DNA of 64,000 bases, from NCBI RefSeq assembly GCF_900167135.1, contig NZ_FUWZ01000001.1, positions 2,094,336-2,158,335 on the forward strand, given 5' to 3'. A program made the position numbers and the translations under genes. Positions 38,735 through 46,546 of the stretch are shown piece after piece. This stretch comes from Chitinophaga eiseniae. GTDB lineage: Bacteria > Bacteroidota > Bacteroidia > Chitinophagales > Chitinophagaceae. Each line of letters starts with the position of its first letter. The stretch's first letter is position 1. The notes under the pieces are model-generated. The model had not been told where the DNA came from. It ran no database searches and saw only the letters and a list, made by a program, of their open reading frames with translations.

Positions 38735-38921
38735 GCCAGAAATTCTAAATCCGCTCTAAATTCACATTTCAACGCCCTTCCTTGCTAACAGTTACCGGTT
38801 TCACATCTGAATGGCATTTTTTTCAATGTCCGCTCTCCTTCCAAAAAAGATGCCATGGGGTCCTGAATGCAATCTCTTTGCAAATAAAGGTAAAAATACC
38901 GATGGCGCCTAAAATTCGGTT

Positions 38922-39737
38922 TTATTGTAAAGGGGAATTGGGTTCCTTCTTAAAGTGGTTGTAGACGAGTTTGTCCAGGATGCCCGGTATCACTTTGCTA
39001 AGGAACACCGTCAGCTTGCCCTGGCCCGTGAGTACCAGCGTACGTTTGCGCTTCGCAATCGCCTTCGCAATCGCCTCCGCCACCGCCTCGGCACTCATCA
39101 GCTTGTCCTCGTTGAGCGGCGTTTCACTCTGCGCCTGCCCCTGCGGATTCAATGCCGTATTCCGTATATTCGACGACGTGAACCCCGGACATACCCACAT
39201 GACGTTGACGCCTGTATGCAGATTCTCGGTCCGCAATGCTTCGAGGAAGCCCTGCATGGCGAACTTGGACGCCGAGTAGCCGGTCCGCCCCGGAAGGCCC
39301 CTGTATCCAGCAATAGACGAAACGCCAACAATCGTACCCTTCGCCGCTAAAATAGCCGGGAACGCATACTTCGTGCAATACACCGTCCCCCAGAAATTGA
39401 TATCCATCAGCGACTTCAGCACACTCAAATCCAGGTCCCTAAACAACGCCCGCATCGATATACCCGCGTTATTAATCAGCACGTCGATCCGGCCGAACTG
39501 CTTGTTTACCGCTTCAATAAACGCTTTACAATCCGCTTCGATGCTCACGTCCGCAGTATGAATGAACAGCCCCTTCGGATTATTCAGCTCATTACGCAAC
39601 GCTTCCAGCGCCGGCAGCTTCCTGCCACACACCGCCACATTAGCGCCATACCGCAGCATCTCCGCCACCAATGCCTTACCAATGCCCGACGAACCGCCGG
39701 TAATAACGACTGTCTTGTTCTGAAAGAAAGTTTTCAT
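38922..39737 (-). CDS. Short-chain dehydrogenase/reductase
   Basis: The protein is 271 residues from the ATG at 39,737. The NAD(P)-binding TGGSSGIG is at 13-20, NNAG in the fourth strand region, and the catalytic YSASK after GVSSIAGYRG. The C-terminal hydrophobic helix (LSKVIPGILDKLVYNHF) suggests loose membrane association, as in DltE-like reductases. The substrate is unknown. It is the last chromosomal protein gene before the tRNA-Lys integration site. Confidence 0.92.
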   Translation of the reverse strand: MKTFFQNKTVVITGGSSGIGKALVAEMLRYGANVAVCGRKLPALEALRNELNNPKGLFIHTADVSIEADCKAFIEAVNKQFGRIDVLINNAGISMRALFRDLDLSVLKSLMDINFWGTVYCTKYAFPAILAAKGTIVGVSSIAGYRGLPGRTGYSASKFAMQGFLEALRTENLHTGVNVMWVCPGFTSSNIRNTALNPQGQAQSETPLNEDKLMSAEAVAEAIAKAIAKRKRTLVLTGQGKLTVFLSKVIPGILDKLVYNHFKKEPNSPLQ

Positions 39738-39878
39738 GGGTATATTTTTGCACTGCAAAAATAGGCGAGAAGTTCATAGTAACAGCATTTTATTATATCT
39801 CTGGTACAGAATTGTGCTGCTGTGTTTTGACTGTAATGCCTGCCAGTACTGGTTGTGCTGATTTTTTTTGACAAAAAC

Positions 39879-39908
39879 TTGTTTAAAAATAAAATATTCC
39901 TATTTTTG
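39879..39908 (+). promoter_or_regulatory. Bacteroidota promoter of tRNA-Lys
   Basis: TTG at 39,879-39,881 and TATTTTTG (TAnnTTTG) at 39,901-39,908 have nearly the same spacing as in the tRNA-Cys promoter, 21 bp before the tRNA. Confidence 0.8.
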
Positions 39909-39928
39909 CACCCGCTTTTACAGCGAAA

Positions 39929-40004
39929 GATTCCGTAGCTCAGTTGGTAGAGCAATACACTTTTAATGTATGGGCCCTGGGTTCGAGTCCCAGCGGGATC
40001 ACCA
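39929..40004 (+). tRNA. tRNA-Lys (TTT), integration site
   Basis: A complete cloverleaf with anticodon TTT, GCTC/GAGC D stem, CTGGG/CCCAG T stem and 7-bp acceptor stem containing one T-G pair. CCA is encoded at 40,002-40,004, unlike tRNA-Cys. Its last 17 bases before the CC recur at 56,991-57,007, so the 3' end shown here was most likely supplied by the inserted element. Confidence 0.96.
39986..40002 (+). other. attL core (tRNA-Lys 3' end)
   Basis: These 17 bases (AGTCCCAGCGGGATCAC) are repeated exactly at 56,991-57,007. They overlap the T stem and acceptor stem, the usual crossover target of tyrosine integrases in tRNA genes. Confidence 0.88.
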
Positions 40005-40024
40005 CTAAATCATCAAAGGAAATT

Positions 40025-40058
40025 AAAGCCGCTTAAATCGTAGGATTTAAGCGGCTTT
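40025..40058 (+). terminator. Terminator of tRNA-Lys (element-borne)
   Basis: A perfect 15-bp stem (AAAGCCGCTTAAATC and its complement) has a GTAG loop and ends in a T run, 21 nt after the tRNA and inside the element. Confidence 0.9.
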
Positions 40059-40103
40059 TCTGTTTTTACCATAGAAAGGTAAACCATATCAAACGAATCT
40101 GAG

Positions 40104-40155
40104 AGGATACAAAAAAGGATACACAAAAAAAATCTAAGTTAGTGTATCCTTTTTT
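40104..40155. promoter_or_regulatory. GGATAC boxes, candidate integrase arm-binding sites (left end)
   Basis: Two direct copies of AGGATACA/AAGGATACAC (40,104-40,124) are followed by an inverted copy (40,142-40,155). The 40,111-40,124 and 40,142-40,155 arms are 14-bp exact complements. The same paired boxes occur at 56,923-56,945, inside the right end. Confidence 0.65.
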
Positions 40156-40253
40156 CTGGTAGATGCTTATCAGTAAAGGGTTTTAGGACTTGCAAACCGA
40201 AACAAAACACACCAAACAAAACCAAAAATCGGTAACCTAAAACTTGTTTGACT

Positions 40254-41516
40254 ATGAAAGTAAGTCAAGATTTATCAATCCTCTTTCATCTCCGGTACGA
40301 TAACAACAATTCCAACGGAAAGGCTACTATCTGCGTCCGTATCACTGTTACGGGCTTTCCGCGGGATGGTTTTTCACTGGGCTACAAAGTTGATCCCACG
40401 AAATTCAACAAAGAAGCTGGCATCTTTATGGGAAAGTCGGCGGAGGCCATTGAGATAAATAACCAGCTGCAACACGTCAGAGGTGAGCTGCTCCGGCACT
40501 ACAACCTGTTGAAGAAGCAGGGATCAACCGTTACCCCCACTATGATTAAAAACGCTTACCTGGGCGTTCATCAGGAAAAACAAACACTGTTGCAGGTCGT
40601 AGACTTTCATAACGGGAAGTTCAAAGAAAAGGTAGACAAGGGAAAGCGGGAAAACAGCACCTACAAAAAGTGGCTCACCACAAAGGATAAGATCACAGCC
40701 TTTCTTTCCGGTGTTCTCAAAATGAAAGATATCCCCCTCGAAAGAATTGAGTTTTCCTTCGCGGAAGATTTCTTCGACTATCTCACACTTACGGAAGGTA
40801 TCCAGGATAACACCGCTATGAAATACCTGAAGAATACCAAGCAGCTGTTAAAACTGGCGGTCCAGCGGAAATGGCTGCAGTGTAACCCCTTGCAGGATTA
40901 TGTATGTTCCTATATCAACCCGGAGCGGGATATACTCACCGTGGCAGAACTCAGTACACTGTATCATAAACAATTTTCTATTCCCCGCCTACAGGAAGCC
41001 AAAGACGCCTACGTATTTATGACGCTCACCGGCTACGCTTATAAAGATGCGCAGTTGCTGACACCTGACAGTATCACTAAATACTTCGATGGCGAAGATT
41101 GGATTGTAAAAAATAGGGAAAAGACCTGGTGCCGTGAAAACGTTCCTCTGTTACCGTTGGCTAAAGAGATCCTGCGGAAGTATCGCGAACATCCGCATTG
41201 TGTTGCTAACAATGTGTTACTGCCCATCAAAAGCAATCAGCGCTTTAACGGGTACCTTAAAGAAATTGCGGACCTCTGCGGCATAGAAAAGAACCTTACC
41301 ACCCATACTGCGCGGCATACCTTTGCCACCACGGTAACACTGGCTAACGGTGTACCTCTGGAAACCGTGAGTGCCATGTTAGGGCATAAATCCATACGCA
41401 CCACGCAGATATATGCGAAGATTGTAGCCAGTAAGGTAAGCGATGACATGAGGGCGTTAAAGAACAGATTTAACCTTTCATTGCCTGATTCTATGCTGAG
41501 TGTAGCAGTGGCTTAA
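40254..41516 (+). CDS. Tyrosine recombinase / site-specific integrase
   Basis: The protein is 420 residues from the ATG at 40,254. An N-terminal arm-binding region (ATICVRITVTG) and a SAM-like core-binding domain (about 115-215) come before the catalytic domain. HTARHTFAT holds His351 and Arg354, GHKSIRTTQIYAK holds His378, and the nucleophile is Tyr387. The first catalytic arginine of box I is absent: the segment is TGYAYKDAQLL, where canonical enzymes have TGLRxSE. This substitution is known from the CTnDOT integrase family. It lies directly inside attL. Confidence 0.95.
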   Translation: MKVSQDLSILFHLRYDNNNSNGKATICVRITVTGFPRDGFSLGYKVDPTKFNKEAGIFMGKSAEAIEINNQLQHVRGELLRHYNLLKKQGSTVTPTMIKNAYLGVHQEKQTLLQVVDFHNGKFKEKVDKGKRENSTYKKWLTTKDKITAFLSGVLKMKDIPLERIEFSFAEDFFDYLTLTEGIQDNTAMKYLKNTKQLLKLAVQRKWLQCNPLQDYVCSYINPERDILTVAELSTLYHKQFSIPRLQEAKDAYVFMTLTGYAYKDAQLLTPDSITKYFDGEDWIVKNREKTWCRENVPLLPLAKEILRKYREHPHCVANNVLLPIKSNQRFNGYLKEIADLCGIEKNLTTHTARHTFATTVTLANGVPLETVSAMLGHKSIRTTQIYAKIVASKVSDDMRALKNRFNLSLPDSMLSVAVA

Positions 41517-41568
41517 TTCCCTGATGATTTACTGATTAATATTTGTTAACCCTACATTATCGTTTATT

Positions 41569-41850
41569 ATGGAAACCGAAATACAACAAAATATCTTGTT
41601 TTGCATTCATACAGAGCTGGGCAGTTTTCTGCAAAAGTTTAGGATACGGGTTTGTAAAGAATGTAACTGGAGCGAAGCCACATACTATAGAAAAATGCGT
41701 TCACCTGGCTTTGCCGGCTATCGAAGAAGAAATTCTTTGTTAAGCAATGCTGAAAAGGAAAAAATCATCAGTATAAGAAAAGAAATAGTCAAAGAGATAA
41801 TTGAAGAACTGGATAAAGAACCAATTTCCTGCCACTGGATTAGTTTTTAA
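41569..41850 (+). CDS. Hypothetical protein of the mobile element
   Basis: The 93-residue protein is basic and mostly helical, with two cysteines close together (RVCKECNWSEATYYRKM). The WSEATYYRKM segment looks like the turn and recognition helix of a small helix-turn-helix protein. I do not recognise a named family. It lies between integrase and RteC-like genes, where regulators of excision are often found, but this is context only. Confidence 0.6.
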   Translation: METEIQQNILFCIHTELGSFLQKFRIRVCKECNWSEATYYRKMRSPGFAGYRRRNSLLSNAEKEKIISIRKEIVKEIIEELDKEPISCHWISF

Positions 41851-41864
41851 AGCAGGTAGATTTA

Positions 41865-41910
41865 ACTTATCAAGGCTGGTCGGTTGGAAAGCCCGCCAGC
41901 TTTGATAAGT
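41865..41910. repeat. 15-bp stem hairpin ahead of the RteC-like gene
   Basis: ACTTATCAAGGCTGG pairs with CCAGCTTTGATAAGT (one G-T) around a 16-nt loop. No T tract follows. It may be a leader or attenuation structure between the small hypothetical and RteC-like genes. Confidence 0.6.
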
Positions 41911-42069
41911 ATCTGATTAACAACTCATTAACATCTTCTTTTCGCCTGATACACTTTATTGCAACCCCTGTTGATACTAAGCGTATCACAACCCCGGCCC
42001 CGATCATGTGATTTATGAAAGACCATTACACAACCAAAACCATACTGCGCACATTTTAAAACCACCAAT

Positions 42070-43329
42070 ATGCAACAGTATTACCCATTATCCTTTTTTG
42101 AAAAATTTATTCACGTTGACCTCCAACAAGCATCGCACAAACGCAAACACCCTGACGAACAATTTTTCACACAAGCCGTTGACGACATTGTTAACGAAAA
42201 AAACAACATTCTCGAACGTACCGGAAGGTATCTCTACGATCTGCGTAAAAAGAAGCAGGTGGGGTGGTTTATTCAGCATTGCCAGCAGCACCTGGTTATT
42301 TTGATGGAGCTGGTTGCGGCCAATATGACGGAGGAAAACCTACTGGATACCTCCATTTCTACAGCTAAAAAGACCTGGACAGATCTGTACAAAATCATCT
42401 ATCTCAACCTTGCCGAACTGCTGGCATATTTCGAACGGAAATTCGGGAAGTACCTGGACATTGACTGTAAAGTACCGCCGTCTTACCTATTGACAGCACA
42501 GGCGAAGTTTCAGAAAGACGTGGCGATACTGAAAGACGGTTTTATTTCCTCCGGTGTTGATGAACAGTTACAGCATGTGGTATTCATGCCATTTCTGGAA
42601 CTCACCAAAAATAACCACACCGCGTCGCCGATCACTTATCAGCAGTTACATTACCTAACGGAGATGAATAAACGATTATTCCAATTACTGGACGCCAATG
42701 GTGACAAGGCTGATTTCCCGGAGAAGCTGCACGAACTGTTATTGTTTATCAACTTCAACAACATTCACTACTTTGAATATTGGGTAAGCATGATAACGGC
42801 GCAACTCAAAGACTATCCCACCATCCGGGAGAAACTGGAACAGCTGATGTACCTCCAGAAGAAAACCAGCCAGGCCACCCTGAAACCCGCTTATGTGTTC
42901 AACTCCATGCGTCCACCACTTCAAAACAAAATGCAATCATGGCTGGCGGAGGAAATTGTTTACTACAAGGAAATCAGCGCAACATCGGGCGGCGCCCATC
43001 TTCCGGACGAACTAAGCCGCTGGAAAGATTTTAAGATTCAGACTATTTTTTCAGTGCCGCAAATTGGCCATATTCTCAAACTACTGTTAGATAACGGCAT
43101 TTATGTAAATAAAAACAGGGCGGAAGTCCTGGATTTCTTTTCTTACTTCTTCACCTCTGTAAAGCAGGATAGTATTTCCCCCAACAGCCTGCGAAATAGT
43201 TTCTATAACGATAATGCGGCTGTTTCCCGATCCGTCCGCGAGATCCTGATGCAGTTAGTCAACCGGTCACATAAAGGGCTAAACGTAGCGTTTTACCTGA
43301 TGGTAGACTGTTTCCTGCAACAATTCTGA
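42070..43329 (+). CDS. RteC-like mobile-element protein
   Basis: The 419-residue, largely helical protein has aromatic-rich motifs such as INFNNIHYFEYWV and YLQKKTSQATLKPAYVFN. Its C-terminal region (LLLDNGIYVNKNRAEVLDFFSYFFTSVKQ, then ISPNSLRNSF) resembles RteC, the regulator of excision of CTnDOT-type elements. The assignment is by pattern only. RteC proteins bind DNA upstream of excision operons, which would fit the palindromes just after this gene. Confidence 0.65.
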   Translation: MQQYYPLSFFEKFIHVDLQQASHKRKHPDEQFFTQAVDDIVNEKNNILERTGRYLYDLRKKKQVGWFIQHCQQHLVILMELVAANMTEENLLDTSISTAKKTWTDLYKIIYLNLAELLAYFERKFGKYLDIDCKVPPSYLLTAQAKFQKDVAILKDGFISSGVDEQLQHVVFMPFLELTKNNHTASPITYQQLHYLTEMNKRLFQLLDANGDKADFPEKLHELLLFINFNNIHYFEYWVSMITAQLKDYPTIREKLEQLMYLQKKTSQATLKPAYVFNSMRPPLQNKMQSWLAEEIVYYKEISATSGGAHLPDELSRWKDFKIQTIFSVPQIGHILKLLLDNGIYVNKNRAEVLDFFSYFFTSVKQDSISPNSLRNSFYNDNAAVSRSVREILMQLVNRSHKGLNVAFYLMVDCFLQQF

Positions 43330-43371
43330 TTCCACCATTACACGCTGATTCAAATATTATCAAAATAATTA

Positions 43372-43431
43372 TACTAAAATCTTTCCTTTAGTAATCAATA
43401 AGTTACAGGGGGTTGTAAAACCCCTGTAACT
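43372..43431. promoter_or_regulatory. Two palindromes upstream of the HTH-replication operon
   Basis: TACTAAA/TTTAGTA (43,372-43,393) is followed by a perfect 11-bp inverted repeat AGTTACAGGGG/CCCCTGTAACT (43,401-43,431). Both lie within 120 bp before the start at 43,489 and are candidates for operator or excision-control sites. Confidence 0.65.
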
Positions 43432-43488
43432 ATTCTTGCGTCCCTATTAGCTATTCTTTTGCTGCCATAACAAACAAACCCAAACCTT

Positions 43489-43767
43489 ATGGCAGCAGAA
43501 ATCCTCACCCGTGAAGATCTGGCGATCTTCAAAACAGAACTGTTCCGGGAACTGCGGGAACTTGTAAACGCTCCCGCCATCCAGCCCCGGAAATGGCTTA
43601 AATCCTACGAAGTCCGCGACCTATTGGGAATCTCCCCCGGCACTCTTCAAAACATGCGTATCAACGGTACGCTCTCCTTTACCAAAATCGGCGGCTTAAT
43701 CTTCTACGAGTACGACGACATCCTGAAACTGATGGAAGGCACCAAGAAACCTGTTAAGCGTTCCTGA
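43489..43767 (+). CDS. Helix-turn-helix (excisionase/MerR-like) protein
   Basis: The 92-residue protein has an N-terminal helix and a winged HTH (HTH_17 type): WLKSYEVRDLLGISPGTLQNMR, then INGTLSFTKIGGLIFYEYDDI. Such proteins act as recombination directionality factors or regulators in Bacteroidota mobile elements. Its stop overlaps the start of the replication gene by one base, so they are co-translated. Confidence 0.85.
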   Translation: MAAEILTREDLAIFKTELFRELRELVNAPAIQPRKWLKSYEVRDLLGISPGTLQNMRINGTLSFTKIGGLIFYEYDDILKLMEGTKKPVKRS

Positions 43768-44669
43768 TGCCGGCACCAGCAGCTCATACCAACTACATCA
43801 GACACTTAAATGCTTTCTTCGCACAGGTGCGGAAGGAAACCCGCTTGCAGGCCAATCATGTAAGCCTTTACCTGGCATTGTTTCAGGTCTGGAACTATCA
43901 TCGTTTCCAGAATCCTTTTCCCATCCTGCGCGAAGAAGTCATGAGCCTTTCTTGCATCGGCTCCCGGAGTACCTATGTACGTTGTTTAAAGCATCTGGAC
44001 CACTGTCACTACATCATCTATGTACAGGCACGACAAGCCTACGCCACCAGCTACGTTTCCATCATCCCATTAGCCGATTTTATTGCCGACCAGCACCCCG
44101 AACAGCTGTTTCTGTTCCAGGATGAAAGGACCGGTACTACGTGGCCCAAAAGTGAGCCACATGACCTGCTCAAAACTGGGCCACACATGAGGCCCAATAA
44201 TGGGCCTGACACGTGGCCTAAAACTGGGCCACATACAGGCCCAAAAGTGGGCCACTTTAATAAACATATAAACAATAATAAACGGGAGGGAGAAAACAGG
44301 CTCACGCCCCCATCAAAAAAAAATAAAAATGAAACTGAAAACCTCCCACACGATCCGGATGCACCCGGCGCGGAAAAAAATGCACCCGGCGCCGCGCGGA
44401 TTCTTCCCACACAGTCACAGGTGCAAGAGTTCTTTGCCGCCGAAAAGTACCCGGAGGTGGAAGCCGGCAAATTCTTTCATCACTACCAGGCCAACGGCTG
44501 GCGGCAAGGTGGCAAAACGCTGATCACAGACTGGCAGGCCGCCGCTCACAAATGGATGCTCAACATTCACCCATCAAAACCGGAACATCATGACAAACAT
44601 ACCAAACCAGCAACCGGAGCAGGACGGCTCCACACCAATGAAGACAAAAGCTATTCAGAGCCCCTATGA
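43767..44669 (+). CDS. Probable replication initiator-like protein with internal repeats
   Basis: The 300-residue protein has an N-terminal winged-helix-like region (about 1-110; LSLYLALFQVWNYH, IGSRSTYVRCLKHL), as in many plasmid and phage initiator proteins. A middle region (about 126-164) repeats an 8-residue TWPKTGPH-like unit five times. A C-terminal DnaD/DnaT-like helix bundle contains VQEFFAAEKYPEVEAGKFFHHYQ and DWQAAAHKWM. The last 80 bases overlap the DnaC-like gene. Together they look like an initiation pair. The repeated DNA probably doubles as binding sites. Confidence 0.7.
   Translation: MPAPAAHTNYIRHLNAFFAQVRKETRLQANHVSLYLALFQVWNYHRFQNPFPILREEVMSLSCIGSRSTYVRCLKHLDHCHYIIYVQARQAYATSYVSIIPLADFIADQHPEQLFLFQDERTGTTWPKSEPHDLLKTGPHMRPNNGPDTWPKTGPHTGPKVGHFNKHINNNKREGENRLTPPSKKNKNETENLPHDPDAPGAEKNAPGAARILPTQSQVQEFFAAEKYPEVEAGKFFHHYQANGWRQGGKTLITDWQAAAHKWMLNIHPSKPEHHDKHTKPATGAGRLHTNEDKSYSEPL
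44143..44253. repeat. Five palindromic iteron-like repeats at about 24-bp spacing
   Basis: Five 16-bp imperfect palindromes of the form GGCCCANNNNTGGGCC lie inside the initiator-like gene, centred near 44,150, 44,174, 44,198, 44,222 and 44,246. The third and fifth are perfect. They encode the TWPKTGPH-like repeats. Confidence 0.8.
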
Positions 44670-45273
44670 CTACTACCAGCTCTTTCAGCAATTGGAGGAA
44701 CATGGAAAGAATACCTACGGTCCCCGGTTCTGGGTTGATGATGTGGACCGGCCAGTGGTCGTCAAACTACTGGCTTACTTCCTGCAGGATGAAGCAATAG
44801 CCACTGCGGAAGGGATTGACCTGCATAAAGGCATACTCCTTACCGGTAAGATCGGATGCGGTAAGACCTCCCTGATGACGCTCATGAGAGCCCTGGCGTC
44901 GGAGTCGTACCGGCCGCATATGGTGTCCTGCCGGCAAATCAGCTTTGAGTTTAGCAAAATCGGGTACGATGTTATCAGCCGGTATAGTACCAACGCGTTT
45001 TTCCCGTATACCAATGTGCCGCGGGTGCATTGCTTTGATGACCTGGGCGTGGAGCAGACGGTAAACTATTGGGGAAATAACTGTAATGTGATGGGGGAGA
45101 TACTGCTGTCACGGTATGATCTGTTTATTTCAAATAAGATGATTACCCACGTGACAACGAACCTGAACAGCCAGGAGTTGGAGGAGGTATATGGGAATAG
45201 GCTAAGGAGTAGGATGAGGGCAATGTTTAATTTATTTTCATTTAGTGCGGATTCTTGCGATAAAAGAGTGTAA
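44590..45273 (+). CDS. DnaC-like helicase loader ATPase
   Basis: The 227-residue AAA+ protein has Walker A GKIGCGKT (residues 86-93) and Walker B VHCFDDLG (146-153). A sensor VTTNLN and a terminal arginine-rich box (YGNRLRSRMRAMF) follow. DnaC/IstB-type proteins load replicative helicase onto an origin. The start at 44,590 overlaps the initiator-like gene by 80 bp. An alternative ATG at 44,638 would shorten the overlap. The gene marks the end of the GC-richer backbone; the sequence becomes clearly AT-rich just after it. Confidence 0.82.
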   Translation: MTNIPNQQPEQDGSTPMKTKAIQSPYDYYQLFQQLEEHGKNTYGPRFWVDDVDRPVVVKLLAYFLQDEAIATAEGIDLHKGILLTGKIGCGKTSLMTLMRALASESYRPHMVSCRQISFEFSKIGYDVISRYSTNAFFPYTNVPRVHCFDDLGVEQTVNYWGNNCNVMGEILLSRYDLFISNKMITHVTTNLNSQELEEVYGNRLRSRMRAMFNLFSFSADSCDKRV

Positions 45274-45359
45274 GGATTTCCTCATACTTTTTTATATTGC
45301 ACCTTTTTAAAGATATTGATATATATAGTATATATATACTTTGTAACTGACTGTAAGTT

Positions 45360-46481
45360 ATGTTAAAATCATTTTCAAATGACCCTAAACACGCACTAAA
45401 TGCAATATGTCCGTATTATACCATGTTTCCTCTTGAGTATCCAATGGCCATAATGCGAAAATATAAGAATTCCTCCCCCAAACTATTGGATCCATTTTGT
45501 GGCCGTGGGACATCATTATATGCCGCGCGTGCTAGTGGTTTTGATGCCTGGGGAATAGATTCATCGCCAATTGCAGTATCCATAGCCCAAGCAAAACTTG
45601 CTACTACTACATTGGAAGCTGTAATGGACCTTGCGAAACAATTAGTTTTGAAGGATCCTTTGGATATTCCGAGTACCCCCTTTTTTAAGCATGCATATTC
45701 CAAGAGCACGTTAAAGCAAATCTCTGCGCTTCGTGAGGGGTTAATGGAGTTAGAAGTTGAAACTGACGCTTCAGTTGTATTAAGGGCTGCATCTCTGGGA
45801 TGTCTGCATGGTCCATTAAATAAGACAATAGGCACTGCCGGATACTTTTCTAATCAAATGCCTAGAACATTCGCATCAAAGCCAGATTATTCTGTAAAGT
45901 ATTGGAAGGATAGGAAATTAGTTCCACCGAAGGTTGATATATTAAAGGTCATTGAAAGGAAACTAAATCGGATCTTAGATAATGATTATCCACCTTGTGG
46001 TAATATAAAACAAGTGGTAGCCGGAAATTCTTGTAATACTGAAACTTTTTCAGCATTGCCAAAGGATTTTGATCTTATTGTAACATCTCCACCTTACTAT
46101 GGAATGAAAACATATATACAAGATCAATGGCTAAGAATGTGGTTTTTGGGCGGAGATCCGGAAATAGATTATAAGAATGAAAAAGATCAAATAAAACATA
46201 GCGGGAAAGATATCTTTATTCAAGAGTTGGCATCTGTATGGCAAAATGTGAAAAAAGTTAGTCTCGAAGATTTACATATCTATGTGAGATTCGGCAGCGT
46301 GCCATCGGTCAAAAGCGACCCAAAGCAAATTTTCCGATCGTCAATTGAAGCTGCTGGCGGATTAAAAATTGTATCAACCAGAAATGCCCTTGATGCGCAT
46401 GCTGGTAAAAGACAGGCAAATCAGATGGGAGCAAGTTCTAAAGCGGCAGTGGAATACGATTTTCATGTAGTTCGTTGTTGA
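45360..46481 (+). CDS. DNA methyltransferase (SPPY motif, probably N4-cytosine or N6-adenine)
   Basis: The 373-residue amino-methyltransferase has SAM motif I LDPFCGRGT (residues 43-51) and the catalytic TSPPYYGM (242-249). The acceptor region lies between them, so the order is I, target region, IV. SPPY is more usual for N4-cytosine enzymes, although adenine enzymes also use it. The gene is AT-rich, unlike the element backbone. It is followed 65 bp later by an HNH nuclease gene, suggesting a restriction-modification arrangement. Confidence 0.85.
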   Translation: MLKSFSNDPKHALNAICPYYTMFPLEYPMAIMRKYKNSSPKLLDPFCGRGTSLYAARASGFDAWGIDSSPIAVSIAQAKLATTTLEAVMDLAKQLVLKDPLDIPSTPFFKHAYSKSTLKQISALREGLMELEVETDASVVLRAASLGCLHGPLNKTIGTAGYFSNQMPRTFASKPDYSVKYWKDRKLVPPKVDILKVIERKLNRILDNDYPPCGNIKQVVAGNSCNTETFSALPKDFDLIVTSPPYYGMKTYIQDQWLRMWFLGGDPEIDYKNEKDQIKHSGKDIFIQELASVWQNVKKVSLEDLHIYVRFGSVPSVKSDPKQIFRSSIEAAGGLKIVSTRNALDAHAGKRQANQMGASSKAAVEYDFHVVRC

Positions 46482-46546
46482 AATTTGTTTGGGGGTAAGT
46501 AAATGATTATTCTCGTCTACTATTTTTTTAGAATTTGATAAGAAAT

